A stretch of DNA of 64,000 nt. Origin: Lineus longissimus. Taxonomy: Eukaryota > Nemertea > Pilidiophora > Heteronemertea > Lineidae. Below are positions 13,201-30,629 of this stretch, one piece after another. The notes under the pieces are model-generated. The model saw only the letters and a list, made by a program, of their open reading frames with translations, did not search any database and was not told where the DNA came from. How positions within the stretch are numbered: position 1 is the stretch's first letter; each line of letters opens with the position of its first letter. The stretch is from assembly GCF_910592395.1 (NCBI RefSeq), contig NC_088315.1, forward strand, positions 5,644,501 to 5,708,500. Direction: 5' to 3'. A program made the position numbers and the translations under genes.

Positions 13201-14520
13201 CCTGTCAGAGTGCCTGAGGGGTTTATTAGAGAGAAAAAATGTTCAGCTTTTCGAAGAATAGAATATTGATAGTAAGTCAGTATTTATGTGGTAGGCAGCA
13301 GAACACACAAATTAATGTTGACAACCGAAGTTCCACAGCTCAAAGTGTGCAAATGTAGAAAAACAATGATAATAATCAATGACACCAACCTGTCAGATAC
13401 ATTCTCATCCTTCTCCTCATCTTCCTCCTCCTCCCCTGACTCCACAGGGTCGATGGCATCCTCCTCATAACCCTCCTTGAACCGCTCTACAACCTCGATG
13501 TGATCCAACTCAGCGAGATACTCATCTCCATATTGATGGCCATCCTGGAGAAGAAAGATTTTATTGAAAAAAAACAAAAAATGTTCAGTGCCCCTAGTGG
13601 CCAGGTGAATGATTAATTGTCTCTGACATTATCCAATTGGGGAGGGGGGGGGCAGTGAAAGCTAATAAAATAACCTGCCATCATTCAAAGTAGAGGTTGC
13701 AGGCAGCGAGATTTGCTGACAGCTGCAGCATTGTCTGTAACGATGAAGACGACAGATGCAACACAATTGACCCCTAAAACTAAAAGTGCTCCTACCTCGT
13801 TAGCATCTTCATCTGTAAGCACCTGGCCAGCATATATACAGATGAAGCCGCCCTGTGGAATGTCATCAAGGCAACGCAGGCCCCAGCCTTTTTTATCCGT
13901 CTTGAACACCTGCAGTCGATGTTGTAGGCCGTGTTGAGCAACGCGATTAGCACATCGGTAATCACATTTACATTTTTGATTACACTCATAAATGCTGAAA
14001 AAACGAAAGAAATGCACTTAAGAAAAGTGTTCTGGCTGCTAGCCATCCAATCTCCATCACGGTGGTCGGATGTTGCTTCTTGTTGTTGGAGATTGAAATG
14101 GCTGCTCCACAGACCTCTGTCAACAATCCTGCAGAAAATCCAGGGTTGCTGTCTTTAAAATACCAATAGCGACTGCAGCTGTGGCAGAGGTTGACTAATC
14201 ATCAGTCTCCATCAAAAGAAATCTCACAACTCACCCAGTAATATTTGGTTCTTTAATTCTTCTGTATTCATACCCCGCACTTGGGTCTCCCATCTTCACC
14301 CCGGGTAGAGCCAGCGTTGCATTGATAGTCAGTTGGCAGCAAGCACACTTAGATTTGTCCTGGAGGCAAAGAAGATGAGTTTGTACATGTAAAGTACAAA
14401 ATATAATTATACTGTCAATTCTTGATATGACAACGTAACAACCTGACCACATGCTCCTCGTGACAATCATTTAAACTATGATACAGATCAGCTTCCAAAG
14501 ATCCTGCCAGACTTCAACAC

Positions 14521-14586
<66 letters not shown>

Positions 14587-17500
14587 AACACTATTTAACT
14601 TACCCGACATCCATCGGTACAATCACAGCAGACTAAGAAATCAGAGTCGAGATTTAACTTGACGCCCTTGGCGGGAAACCGCTGGTTTGAATACTCTACA
14701 TATTCTGGGTATTGTCGGTCGATCCCGTTGACACATGATATAGGCACGTTTTCTTTCCCGTATGACAAGTCCTTGATGTCACAGAATGTCTAGAAAAGGA
14801 ATTAAGATTGTCAGTGTCATTGAGTTGGTAGTGTAGAGATACATTGTAAACATCAAGAATATTGCTAAAAGTCCCACTGTCCGACAGGCCCGAGTACCCA
14901 TATCATTTGTTTCCGGATCGCTTTTTAGGTCAAATAAGTTTTATTTGTGAAATTTGCTCAAAATGGCCCCTTACCTTGACAGGGACAAATTCATTAAACG
15001 GATGAGATGCTGGATCGTAGCAGAACCAATCAATGGTGACCTTGGAATCTGTTCTGATTAAATACTCATCGACCTCTTCAATCAATCGTAATGTCCGGCC
15101 ACACGGAGCACGATAATACACATGTCTCTTTGACGTGCCACCACCACTGGCACGCACTTTGGCGATATGTCTGAAAATAAATTACATAATTTGAATGTAC
15201 AACAGCCAGTCCATCTTGAAAGGAAGATGTATAGTCCACTAAAATAGGTCATTCGGGCCTACTGATATCAGCTAAATGCTCAATGTCTTTTATATCATTT
15301 TACTTTCTTATGCAATTCTCAGGCCTGGCGAAAATGTCACATCATGCCTACCTTTCCCATCCACAGAGCATAGGAATAAGCAGGGGATTTTGACCTTTGA
15401 ACTTGAAAGGATCGTCTTCATCCCTGACACAGTCTCGGCCACATCTGTGTTTCGCTGAATCAAAGAGCAAAAGAAACAGATAACACAAGGTGAATAGTAT
15501 CATACCATACACAGTTGCAATTATTACACAAAGTACAGGACACTCAGCCGGCCAACTTGAGAGTGATGGTCAGGGTCAGTTTATTCACCAGTCAGGCTGA
15601 AATTCTGTTTGCAAAAGAAATCAACACTTTGGATCAACCACTACCACACTCTAAGACAACGACTGTTACTTACTGAATGCTTTCCTCTCTTTCCTCAACG
15701 GCGCAATTTTACTCATGTGTTTGGCAAACTGTTCTCCATGATGTTCACCCTCGTCTAGAAACAACAAGTTTTCTAACATCAATGCATTAGTCAAGTGTTC
15801 CACAAGTCATGGATAAGATCATACAAAATTACAATGAGGAACCTTTCAAAAATCTCCGATTTAAATCTGTCAATACAAATCCGTAACAAAACTCATGTTT
15901 ACAAAATAACGAGTTACACTATTGCAGGTTAGTTCTGTGTAGAAAAACACCAAAAGGATTGACAGAAGGACTACTTACCATAATCTTGTAGTTTCCTTGA
16001 CTTTTCTTTGGAACTTGGAGAATAGGAGTAGGGTTCTGAAACAAGGAAATCACATTGCGTTAGAAACATGTACCATCAACTATCAATTCCGCATGTGGCA
16101 CTGTACAACACAGAGAAAACCAATAGTGAACTTGGTGTTGCAACAAAATATCTTTACCCACCTTTCTTTATTGTACATGTAGGTTGTGGTTTAAATTCCT
16201 TCTTGATGATGGAAGATGACGCCTCGTAAGACACTTGACGACCCATTGTACTCTTCTTTGCAACAGCACGAGATGCTGTAGATTTTCTTGCTGTCTGCTG
16301 CTGGATACCTGATGGCTGATCTGCAGGAAGGGATGAAGAGAGATAAAGATGATTACTTCAGTTAACAATAGACAGATGATAGGAATTCATGTGCTTTTCC
16401 TTCCATTTTGACAAAAAGCCAGTTCCTACAATATACCTGTATGGCCTCAGCAAATAGAGGAGTAGGCAACCACTGTATGTTGTTTTCAAAAGCCTCTTAG
16501 GGCTTACTACTACTAGCATGAAAAGGTTCGCTAAAATAACTTTTAATAACGTTAAAGCGGACTCTTATCAGCACCGAGGAACTCATCAACATGAACATGG
16601 ACATATTACAAGTGTAACTCAGTGGTTTGTGCACCATCGTTAACTTACACATAGCCAATCCAGGGTCAGCACTCGGGCTGCTTGGAGTCGGGGGTGTCGA
16701 TGGTACCACCTTCTCCACGACTCCTTCATCCTCGACATCCATACCGCGTGTGTACTCTACATAAGGTTTATTACTCCTCTTCATGCCCATGGTATGGCGC
16801 CGGGCCTTTCCATGAGCTTTTTGAGATTCAGCATTGGCCTGGAAATTGATGGAAGAGTGATACCAACAAATGGAGAAAAGATCCTCAGAGACTATGTTGC
16901 TACAATGATGATGATGACTCTGAGACAACATGGAAGTAAAACAGTGAAAACACCTGGGATGTGTGCAGCCCTGCAACACCTCAAGAGCATACAGTGTAGC
17001 CTCATTCACAAAGTTTGACTACCAGCACACTAAATTAGAATATGGTAACTGCCTAAATATTAAAGAGGCGCTATAGTTTACAGATTAACACATGGAGGTG
17101 GTCCAAAAAATGTCCATTGGAACAGTTTCAATCACTGATCATTCATTTACCAGTTCTGTATAGAGCGGCTCAAGACGAGTAGTCCCACGGTAGATCCATT
17201 CAGTTCTCTTATCAGCATCAAAGAACATCTTGACAAGACTAGCATCAACCTCCACAACTCGCGCTGTCCACCACTTGCCCATCCATTCCGTTTTGACCAT
17301 CTGTCCTTTTTGTAGACGGACCATTGGCCTCTGTAGAAAGATGTTGAAATTTGAATTACCGGTATGTTTTTTGTCTCCCATTCTCATGATAAATACAAGT
17401 TGCCAAAGTTGACTCAAAGAAGAAATAGGAAAGACTCCGTTTGGCAAATTTGTGTAACTTAAACCGAGCTACTAGGCTTGCGCCTACAGTCTCCCTTTAG

Positions 17501-20369
17501 TAGCAGTAATTTGTTTTTGAAAAACTACTTTTTTATCAATATTGATGTTTTTAACATGAAATCAATTGATTCATACCTCTGGATACTGTTCCAAATAACT
17601 CTTGATGAACTCACTGGAGTCGGGATGAATATCTTCCCAAACATTGAAACCTAAAAAAATACATGATCTTGATAAATGATGTCAATGACAAAGCTAGGAA
17701 TGAATTAGACAAGACTGTTTGATTCTACAGTCTGCTACTGACAGTACATTTTCTCTTCTCGAATCTCATGACCTGTTCATCCTCTTCAAGCAATAAAGGC
17801 CACACTACATCATCAAACACTGAGCCTACACAACCACAGCACACACAAATTTCAATCAAAGGTTTTCTGCAAAACTTACTTTGTTCAAAAACTTGGTGAA
17901 CTGTCTTTGGTTCATTGTATTGTGCATATCCATCATCAAAGAATATCAGGTACCTAATAAAAAAATAATAAGCCATGATTTTAATAGTCAAGACATGCAG
18001 ATATTACACACTTATGATATTTCTACTTATATAGTAGGCAGTGCTTGCCAACTTCAACTTGACTCTGTAAGGTCTCTGATGTGGAGCTAACGCCACGTAA
18101 AAAGTGTAGGATACAGAACTTGTCTCCCGTCATCACACACATCTAGTATCACAACTGACCTGTTGAGATTTCTAATGCTTGGTGGTTCAGCTACAACCCC
18201 AGCATAGTGCGATATGGCAGGCAGTGCGTCCTCATCTTTGTACATAGCTGGAAAATAAGAGACAACGGCTATGAATAATACATGTACAAGGTGAAACTTT
18301 TGGGAAAAATGTCTCAGTTGTGAGAAGGAAGAATACGCATTGCCCTGGATAAATCACGCCATATAAAACCAAACTTGTCTCCAGTCCCATTCATTAACTC
18401 ACCTACAACCCTAGTACCAAGTGGTAGTTTCATCGTCTCAGCTGAATCCCAGAGAGCTATCTGTTTGCCAGACAATGCCTTTTTTCCTTTACCATCAAAT
18501 TTGATGACATACTTCTTCTGAAACGAACACAAAAAAATCAAACTATCGTGATGGTAAAAATTACTAAGAAAGTCTGTGCAATATCGAACTATTTTGCGTA
18601 AAATTCCTTGATGCAGACAAGGACAATTTCTATCTGTTTAACTTTGAAATGATGCCTTCAGAAACATAATACAATGATAAAATAGTTTCATCATTCACCT
18701 CGACAAATAAATGGTTCAGGAACTCAGCCAGGTGAACATGAGTGTGCTGTTTTAACCTACCTCATCAGCATCCTTCCTTCCTATCTCCACCAACGTTCCC
18801 TTGTACCAAATGTCATTGATCTTCTTTCCCAACAGTTTCATACCACATACTAACTCACTGCAGATGAATAATGGATTGTATTGATCACTTGAATGAATAG
18901 TAACCATAAAGTCATTCAGTTCGAGAAAGCACTTCTACACCTGTATCTCCTGATATTGTTATGGACTACTCGACTTGCTTGGTTGGCCACTCCAATGACA
19001 TTTATATCAACCTGGTATTTTTGTCAAATTCACAGTCATACTCAGTCACACTTACTTTGGAATAGGGCGTTTTAGAGTTCGGTAGAATGGTATCCTTCTT
19101 TGGACAATAGCAGTAGACTCAATATGCTGAGAGAAAAGGGAAGAAAATAATATATTTTAAGAGGGAATTCATCAACCTATTTTAAAGCCTATACACTGAA
19201 GGTATTTTTCTATATCATCAAACCAAGTATTCACTACAGTGCCAGATTTGTTAGAAACAAAAGAGTCCTGGTTTAATCAAAGTGCTAAAAACCCAGCAAA
19301 CACTGTTTTTGGATTGGTTCTGATCCAGGCTTAGCAAAATCAGCATGTATTTTGACTTACTGAAGCTTGCTGTCCTTGTCCAGGCATAATCCTGATGTAC
19401 TTGGCTTGAACAAACTGTGTTGTACCAGAACCTTGGGCCGAGGACACATTTACCACTTGCTGGCCACTGCTCACTAGCCTGCAACCAAAGTTTGGAAAAT
19501 AAGAAAGGGTATTTTATTCTACCACAATGCCTTATTGACACGGAACCATTGACACAAAAGCCTTCAGAATTGAAAAATTAGAATAATAAAGAAAACCAGA
19601 AAGATAACAAAGTTATAACAATGACTCATTCACCACCTCGCATATCTTTTAAGAGTAAATATGAATACCTAGCTCCTGATGTCAATGTTTTAATTGCTTG
19701 GCCTTGTGTCTTTCGACGCTCTGGATTAACTGTAGCTGTAATGAACTGCACATCATCGTCGTCATCAACAACTATTTCCTGGTCAGACGAGGATTCAGAG
19801 CTGCTTTCAACAAATTGCTGTTCTTCAATTGCCTTCTTGAAGATCATCATTTGTTCTGTGGCATCTGCAAATATCTTGTCTATATCCCTAGTTCTCCCTG
19901 AAAAAAGATCCACATTAGGAGGTTACATGATACAGATGACATTTCTGGTATCCAAAAAATATAAGTAAGGCTCCATATATGTATGTACATGAATAAAATA
20001 ATGGTTCAACCCTACTCCGATTGTTTCAGGAATTGATACCCACCTGGAGGTGTTGGTTGTTTCACCAAAACCACGAGCGTGGAGCTAAAATGTTGTCCAA
20101 AATTTTGGTAGAGCACAAACCTTCCAACACAAAACTACCTAAACATTTTACCACAAATATGTATACTCACTTTCAATATGCTTAATCTGTGTCTCCACAG
20201 GCTGAAGCACCTTTTGGAACTCTTCCTCCAAATCCAGATTGTTGAGTTCATCATTGATTAAGGTTTCGAGGTCAATATTTCCATCAAACTCATACGTTAC
20301 GGACTTGTCTTCTTTGATGTCCTTCTTTGGGCTGGACCCTAAGCCCTTCTTTGAAGAATAGCTTGCCAT
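7547..20369 (-). CDS. SETDB1: SETDB1, histone H3-K9 methyltransferase
   Basis: Nuclear SET-domain enzyme that trimethylates H3K9 for heterochromatin and transposon silencing. Coding exons: 20369-20171, 19897-19669, 19478-19361, 19126-19056, 18857-18761, 18517-18403, 18247-18160, 17953-17880, 17650-17577, 17330-17151, 16838-16649, 16320-16162, 16035-15979, 15754-15674, 15454-15352, 15170-14975, 14789-14604, 14359-14235, 13994-13796, 13544-13390, 13213-13202, 12490-12422, 12190-12089, 11765-11626, 9090-9010, 8366-8248, 8064-7976, 7664-7547. Total 3426 nt, 1141 aa (human 1291). Seen in order: tudor repeats ~207-415; MBD ~612-677 ([11 protein letters not shown]); Cys-rich pre-SET ~730-815; first SET half ([16 protein letters not shown]); acidic insertion ~866-1050; second SET half with NHSC and [13 protein letters not shown]; post-[16 protein letters not shown] at the end. 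The split SET domain is the family hallmark. An untranslated exon probably precedes the start, with acceptor near 20430 and donor near 20672. Confidence 0.96.
8760..8915 (-). repeat. tRNA-derived SINE in a SETDB1 intron
   Basis: Read on the minus strand from about 8912 there is a Pol III A box (TAGCGCAGTGG) and, about 35 nt later, a B-box-like GGGTTTGACTC, followed by a non-tRNA body. A full cloverleaf is not evident, so I call it a SINE and not a tRNA gene. Confidence 0.6.
9165..10307. mobile_element. Non-autonomous element with three ~305-bp internal repeats, (ACG)n and a terminal hairpin
   Basis: The phrase GACCTCTGTGACCTTG followed by AAGGAGGTCAAAT recurs near 9296, 9608 and 9909. Shared text includes CAATCGGGCAAG, GGCCCCCTGGTGGCCAAA and GTACATGTGTACCAA. 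A (CGA/ACG)n tract at 10184-10262 is followed by a perfect hairpin at 10279-10302 (GCTCACCTCT, loop GCTA, AGAGGTGAGC) and then TAAAAA. The left end near 9175 carries GCTCACCTC, matching the hairpin arm in inverted orientation. No protein is encoded. It lies in the SETDB1 intron between 9091 and 11625. The superfamily is uncertain. Confidence 0.65.
10184..10262. repeat. (ACG/CGA)n trinucleotide microsatellite
   Basis: Nearly pure GAC/ACG triplets over about 75 bp. They form arginine-run frames on both strands that are not genes. The tract is part of the element at 9165-10307. Confidence 0.9.
13202..13213 (-). other. SETDB1: 12-nt SETDB1 microexon
   Basis: On the minus strand a long T/C stretch ends in CCCCTCAG, then the 12 bases GCACTCTGACAG, then GTAAGT. 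It sits between exons 13390 and 12490, which share phase 2, so its inclusion adds exactly four codons (RHSD) and its skipping keeps the frame. It lies in the acidic insertion that splits the SET domain. Assignment rests on splice-site quality and phase only. Confidence 0.6.
14522..14586. repeat. (GAT)n microsatellite in a SETDB1 intron
   Basis: About 65 bp of GAT triplets with one GAG interruption, starting 18 bp upstream (in window order) of the end of the exon at 14604-14789. Confidence 0.9.
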
Positions 20370-20429
20370 GGCAATTTTTCACAAAAAATCACCAAGTGAA
20401 CTTGTATAGGGTCTTAGCCATATCTTATC

Positions 20430-21242
20430 TGAAATGAAAAGGTAATAAAACAGATACATTTAACATTACAGGCAGTGAATTCGCAATGTATGTATTTAGA
20501 CCTAGTCCTAGGCCTACCGGCGAATAAAATCAACCCAAACGATGTTCCGTGAATATCATGGTCAAAACTAAACAAATATGCGATTTCCAACAAAATTAGA
20601 GGAAAAATTCAGCGGGTACTTGAAAATATTGAATCTGTTTCATGTATTGCATGATCATGTGGTACACTTACCCTCAGGCAGATAAATCGAGCTTGTGTTG
20701 AGAGAAAATGATGAAAATCGCGACTTTTCTACCAACAAAGGTTCAAAAATGACAAAAAAACAACCCAAACCATGTCTAGGATGTGTCCATTCTCCAAGCG
20801 TCGTCAATGGTAAAAATAATTGTCACACCTCACTCGACCTACTGTCTCTGCCACAGTTGGACAATTTCAGTGGGTGCATGTAAATTGGACATTTCGCCCG
20901 GCGCCCGGGAGATTGCGATGTGTCTTGCGAACAAAAGTATCCCCAGAAATCTGTACATGGATATTATTTTCTCTATAATTTTGACTTTTAATTATGTAAC
21001 TTAACTATTTTATTCTCAATTTTATAGGATTTTTATTATTTTGTACAAGTATGAGTGTATATAAAAGTGGAATACATTGGTTAAAATGAGTTTTGATAAG
21101 GCGACAATGAATACTTTGCTACATGCAAAGTCATATGACAGTCACATGATCGGTATCAAACAATAAATTTGATTGTTGACTGTAATCTTGGCATTCTCGA
21201 TAATTTAGTTTGTCCCTCACACCGGTTATTTCGACAATCAAC
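20430..21242. promoter_or_regulatory. Divergent promoter region of SETDB1 and cathepsin D
   Basis: SETDB1 reads left and cathepsin D reads right. SETDB1 seems to have a 5' untranslated exon (donor GTAAGT on the minus strand near 20672), so its start is probably around 20700-20950. The cathepsin D ATG is at 21243. I see no convincing TATA box tied to a start site. Confidence 0.45.
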
Positions 21243-26969
<5,727 letters not shown>

Positions 26970-28240
26970 CAATATTTTTGTATGGCTCTTTTTTTCTAAT
27001 TCCAAGAATTACACATTACAGTGCTACTCATAAGAAAGGTTTTACAATTACTATACAACAACATCACTCTTGAACATGTTAAATATTAGTATAATTTTTA
27101 TTTGTATAAATTGGACACAAGACTTGAAATTAGCATTTGGCTGTTATCTTAAATGCAAATGCAATGTATTCATGTACATGATGTATTGTAAAACTGTAAT
27201 ACATGTAGGCTTTTCATGAACAAAGAATTCAACTAGAACTTTTCATCTTGAGTTATTCATTTCCATTTGAAAGAGCAGCAGCACAAATTACTGCTGGCCA
27301 TCATGTTGTCTCGGGCTTCGTCAAGCTGCATCATGACCAACAACATGTCTGATTGTCCTATGCATGGTCAGACTGGGACATACACAAGCAATCAATGCAA
27401 GCCGCCTGGCATGCTGGTCAACATGAGTAAGGTCTTTGGCATGCGGTCAGGATCCACCCTGTTCATCAGCATAGATCAAGCTACAGCCGGCAGACATCAT
27501 CGACAAGACCCAATTGTGGTATTACCCAGGCACTGGGTGATATGAATAAAGACTAGCAAATGCTTTTATCTAAAACTTTATGTACATTTACACTAGGCCT
27601 TTCTGTACAGAATTGAAGTAAAAGCATTTGCTAGTCTATTCATATTGCCCACTGTGTTGCAACATTACAATCCACCTGCATGCAAAAACGGTCAGCAGTT
27701 TTAGATGTGATGCCCAGATGAGAGGGTCAGTTGTGTTCACCCATGATCAAAGCCCACTTTCCTGACAAGTTGTTTACGTGACCAGGATGTGACACTCGAC
27801 ACACCAATCAGAGGTGATGCTTTCTTATGGGAGTGTCAGAGTAAATAAACCACTCTGACAATGGAATTGGCTGCCTCAGCAAAGTGGCAGGATCATGCAT
27901 GAAAATGGCAGTCAGGTGTTTGATGCTGGTAGGCGAGAATAAGCGACCAATGACCATCACCCAGGAATCCAGCATGCACTGGACCATGTCAACAAGAATG
28001 ACAGTCAGGGGTGGTTCAGGGGGCTCATCGGAGCATACCTTTCAGCACATTGTGGAAGCCAACTAAGAAAAATTAAAATCTTCGTAGGCCACCCTGCTCA
28101 TCATCAAATCCTCAAAATTGCTGACAGCCGTCAGAAATTTGGTGACCACCTCTGGTTCCCCATAATATATCGTTGAGGCAATTCTGCCCAAAGAACTCGA
28201 AAAAAGGAGAAAGACCACAACTAGTTGAATAAAACTATTC
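26970..28240. other. 3' UTR of cathepsin D exon C, then intergenic DNA
   Basis: Apart from the MITE at 27535-27650 I see no supported gene. Short open frames (for example 27267-27545) lack splice context or family resemblance. Confidence 0.4.
27535..27650 (+). mobile_element. 116-bp palindromic MITE, copy 1
   Basis: The left terminus GGGTGATATGAATAAAGAC and the right terminus (reverse complement GGGCAATATGAATAGAC) form an inverted repeat of about 33 bp that also includes TAGCAAATGCTTTTA. The element is flanked by the triplet ACT on both sides (532-534 and 651-653), a possible 3-bp target duplication. A second copy lies at 52105-52222 in the opposite internal orientation. Confidence 0.85.
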
Positions 28241-28243
28241 TCA

Positions 28244-28249
28244 TTTATT
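28244..28249 (-). terminator. Polyadenylation signal of SDHAF2
   Basis: AATAAA on the minus strand about 640 nt beyond the SDHAF2 stop. If used, the 3' UTR includes the SINE at 28510-28587. Confidence 0.4.
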
Positions 28250-28509
28250 TACAAGGTATACTCACAGTTATTCAAGGAAATCACCTGATAGCTTTCAGAT
28301 CTTTTACATCTTAGTTTTGATTTTTTTAATCTGATACCAACAACCGAAGAGGAAATCATCCAACTTTACTCTTTAACATGGTCAAACCTGAAACCTTTCA
28401 GCAGACCTCGGATGAGCTGGTCAATCAACACTATAACCAAAGCATTTGCAACCGATACTCATTTATACACCTGGTGGAGTAAGCCATGTGCATGTATGGC
28501 AAAGAGACC

Positions 28510-28587
28510 TGCATGCTGACTGTAGGGATCGAACCAGGGACTTCATGACCGCTGTCTGAGACCTGGGCCACTACACCACAGAGGCTC
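28510..28587 (-). repeat. tRNA-like SINE head
   Basis: On the minus strand: A-box-like TGGTGTAGTGG, then a perfect B box GGTTCGATCCC. The T-stem arms (CCTGG against CCTAC) and the acceptor ends do not pair, so it is not a functional tRNA. Confidence 0.6.
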
Positions 28588-28890
28588 AAACAAATTACTG
28601 GTTTATTCTCAGATAACTTGGGATTCACCCTGAATTAGGTCCACAATTGGACTAGCATAATTTAATAGAAATAAAACTGTACATGGACTACATATTTACA
28701 AAGAATCCCCAAAAGCCATTTCGCCCCTGAGAAACAAAAGTCCAAGTGACATTCCATAAAACCTTCTCACATGCTTCCATTCTTGCAACAAAATCCCCTA
28801 ATGGACCCCTTGGGATAAAAGAACGAGATCTTCATTTATATGATAAATCTTATGTACATGTTTAAAATTATAGAATCCATGTCAACATGA

Positions 28891-30330
28891 TTATTTTGGT
28901 TTAGCGTATAAATCAGGTTGACATACTCGACTCTCCTGCTTTTCATTTGTCGCATGTTTCTTCAACTGATCCATTACTGGTGATTTATATTCGTCTGGCA
29001 CTTCCTTTACACCTAGAATTAAAAGAATCTTGACTTATTTACAAATCCATCTATAAACTGTTGAGAAGGTAGAATGTCATTATGACGAGAAAGTGTGAAA
29101 AAAGGCCCCCAGAGTTGGTCATTTAAAACAATCTCAATGACTTTGTTGAAGGTGTTGTTCCAGATTCTCCCATTTGCAGGATGTGACATAGCCATTGGAT
29201 AGTTTCCAATTAAGACTTCTGTCGACAGGACAGTGCAATGCAAATTACCACTGCAATCTAGCCCTGTGATCAGGCCGCATCTCTGAGGACATTCACCAGT
29301 CCCACGGTTCATCAATTCCTTTCAAATATGCTTACCTACTGCCCAGTAGTAGATCTCCCAGTCATTACTTGGTTTATTGATAAGGAAGTCATAATGCTCA
29401 AGCTCTGCATCTGTCATTTGATTTAGATATTCAGCGGCAAAAGTGCTGAAAGAGAGAAGACCGTAAAATGAGAATAAAGCAAAGTAAAAAGGAAACCAAA
29501 GGTTGACTTTGTGTCATTGAGGACATTTCAATACATGGTTGCTAGAAGAATTCTTCAGATGTTAATTCCATGGAACTGAAATCACAAGTTGTAGGTCATC
29601 ATGGGTAGCATAATGGAATGTTATTGATAAAGTAAACTGAGAAGATTCCTATTACTTTCAAATATCAGTATCAAGCCTTGGTAGGCCAAGAGAGATTTGG
29701 CACAAAATTGGTGAAACTGCTGAATTTGTTAAGACATCAACCAACCTTAATAAAAGTCCATTTTCTAACATGCCTCTCTTTCTGCTTTGATACAGTAACC
29801 TGGCTTTTCTGATGTCATGACTTTCACCATGCTTCTCCTGCCATTCTGGTAGCGGCCCTTCTTCATATTCTGTATGGACTGGACCAGTCTCGCCATCCTT
29901 GGAAGATGAGGACATGCGACAAACTGTGGAAATATGGGCTTGTCTCCTTATCTGAAAAAGAAAAGTATTATGCAATAATCATGCCACCTAAGAAACTATA
30001 CAACTAAGACACGAGGGAAGAAAGAAGTTGATATTCTATTAATGAAGGGCAAAGTTCAAAGGTGTCCAAAATGTCATTGTCAATAACTCTGTCTGACACC
30101 GACAGGTGTAGGCATCCGACAACCGACCTCCACACATTTAGCATGCTAAAATGTACGTCAGGTATCTATTTTTGGACGAATTAATTTTCTTCAGCCGTTT
30201 ATGAAGCCTGACGACAGCTGCCCAGCTGGATCAAATTCTGTCAAACCGTTATCATTGAATAAACATTGAGACATGCAAATACCATGTTCTTGGTGATGCT
30301 ACACATCAATCCGGTCATTTTCGAGGCCAT
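28891..30330 (-). CDS. SDHAF2: SDHAF2, succinate dehydrogenase assembly factor 2
   Basis: Mitochondrial matrix factor that binds the SDHA flavoprotein and promotes covalent FAD attachment during complex II assembly. Exons 30330-30283, 29951-29746, 29445-29336 and 29012-28891 total 486 nt and 161 aa (human 166). Diagnostic blocks seen: [19 protein letters not shown] (exon 2), [10 protein letters not shown] and [17 protein letters not shown] (exons 3-4). The first ~50 residues are basic and Ser-rich, as expected of a transit peptide. The first exon gives only 16 residues, so a downstream Met could be an alternative start. The gene is head-to-head with HSDL1, 299 bp between start codons. Confidence 0.95.
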
Positions 30331-30629
30331 TTCGTGAGTATTTTTCTGCAATTTCGGAAAGTTGGATAACGATGAGTGACACCTAGCGTTGGACACGGTA
30401 ACCATTTTCACAGGGAGTAGATAATTTTAAACATCATCAAAAAATACTATACACTTTAAAAAATAGTTTTAAAACATCATGAGCATAATTATTAGATATA
30501 TTGCAGGCACAAATACGGTTAAACCTATATTATTTTCTGTAAAGGTCAACCAAAGAAATTTCTTTTTGCATATTTTCGATTTTCTGTGTAGCAGAACTCT
30601 TCTGTGCTGAGAAGGTTAGAAAATCAAAG
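30331..30629. promoter_or_regulatory. Shared divergent promoter of SDHAF2 and HSDL1
   Basis: Only 299 bp separate the two start codons, which point away from each other, so both 5' UTRs and core promoters must overlap or adjoin here. No clear TATA box at a sensible distance from either ATG. Confidence 0.5.

Noticed and set aside
27267-27545. 92-aa ORF downstream of cathepsin D
   Set aside because: Runs into the MITE terminus, with no family resemblance and no splice context.
28510-28587. tRNA gene on the minus strand
   Set aside because: The B box is perfect but the T-stem and acceptor stem do not pair; a SINE head is more likely.
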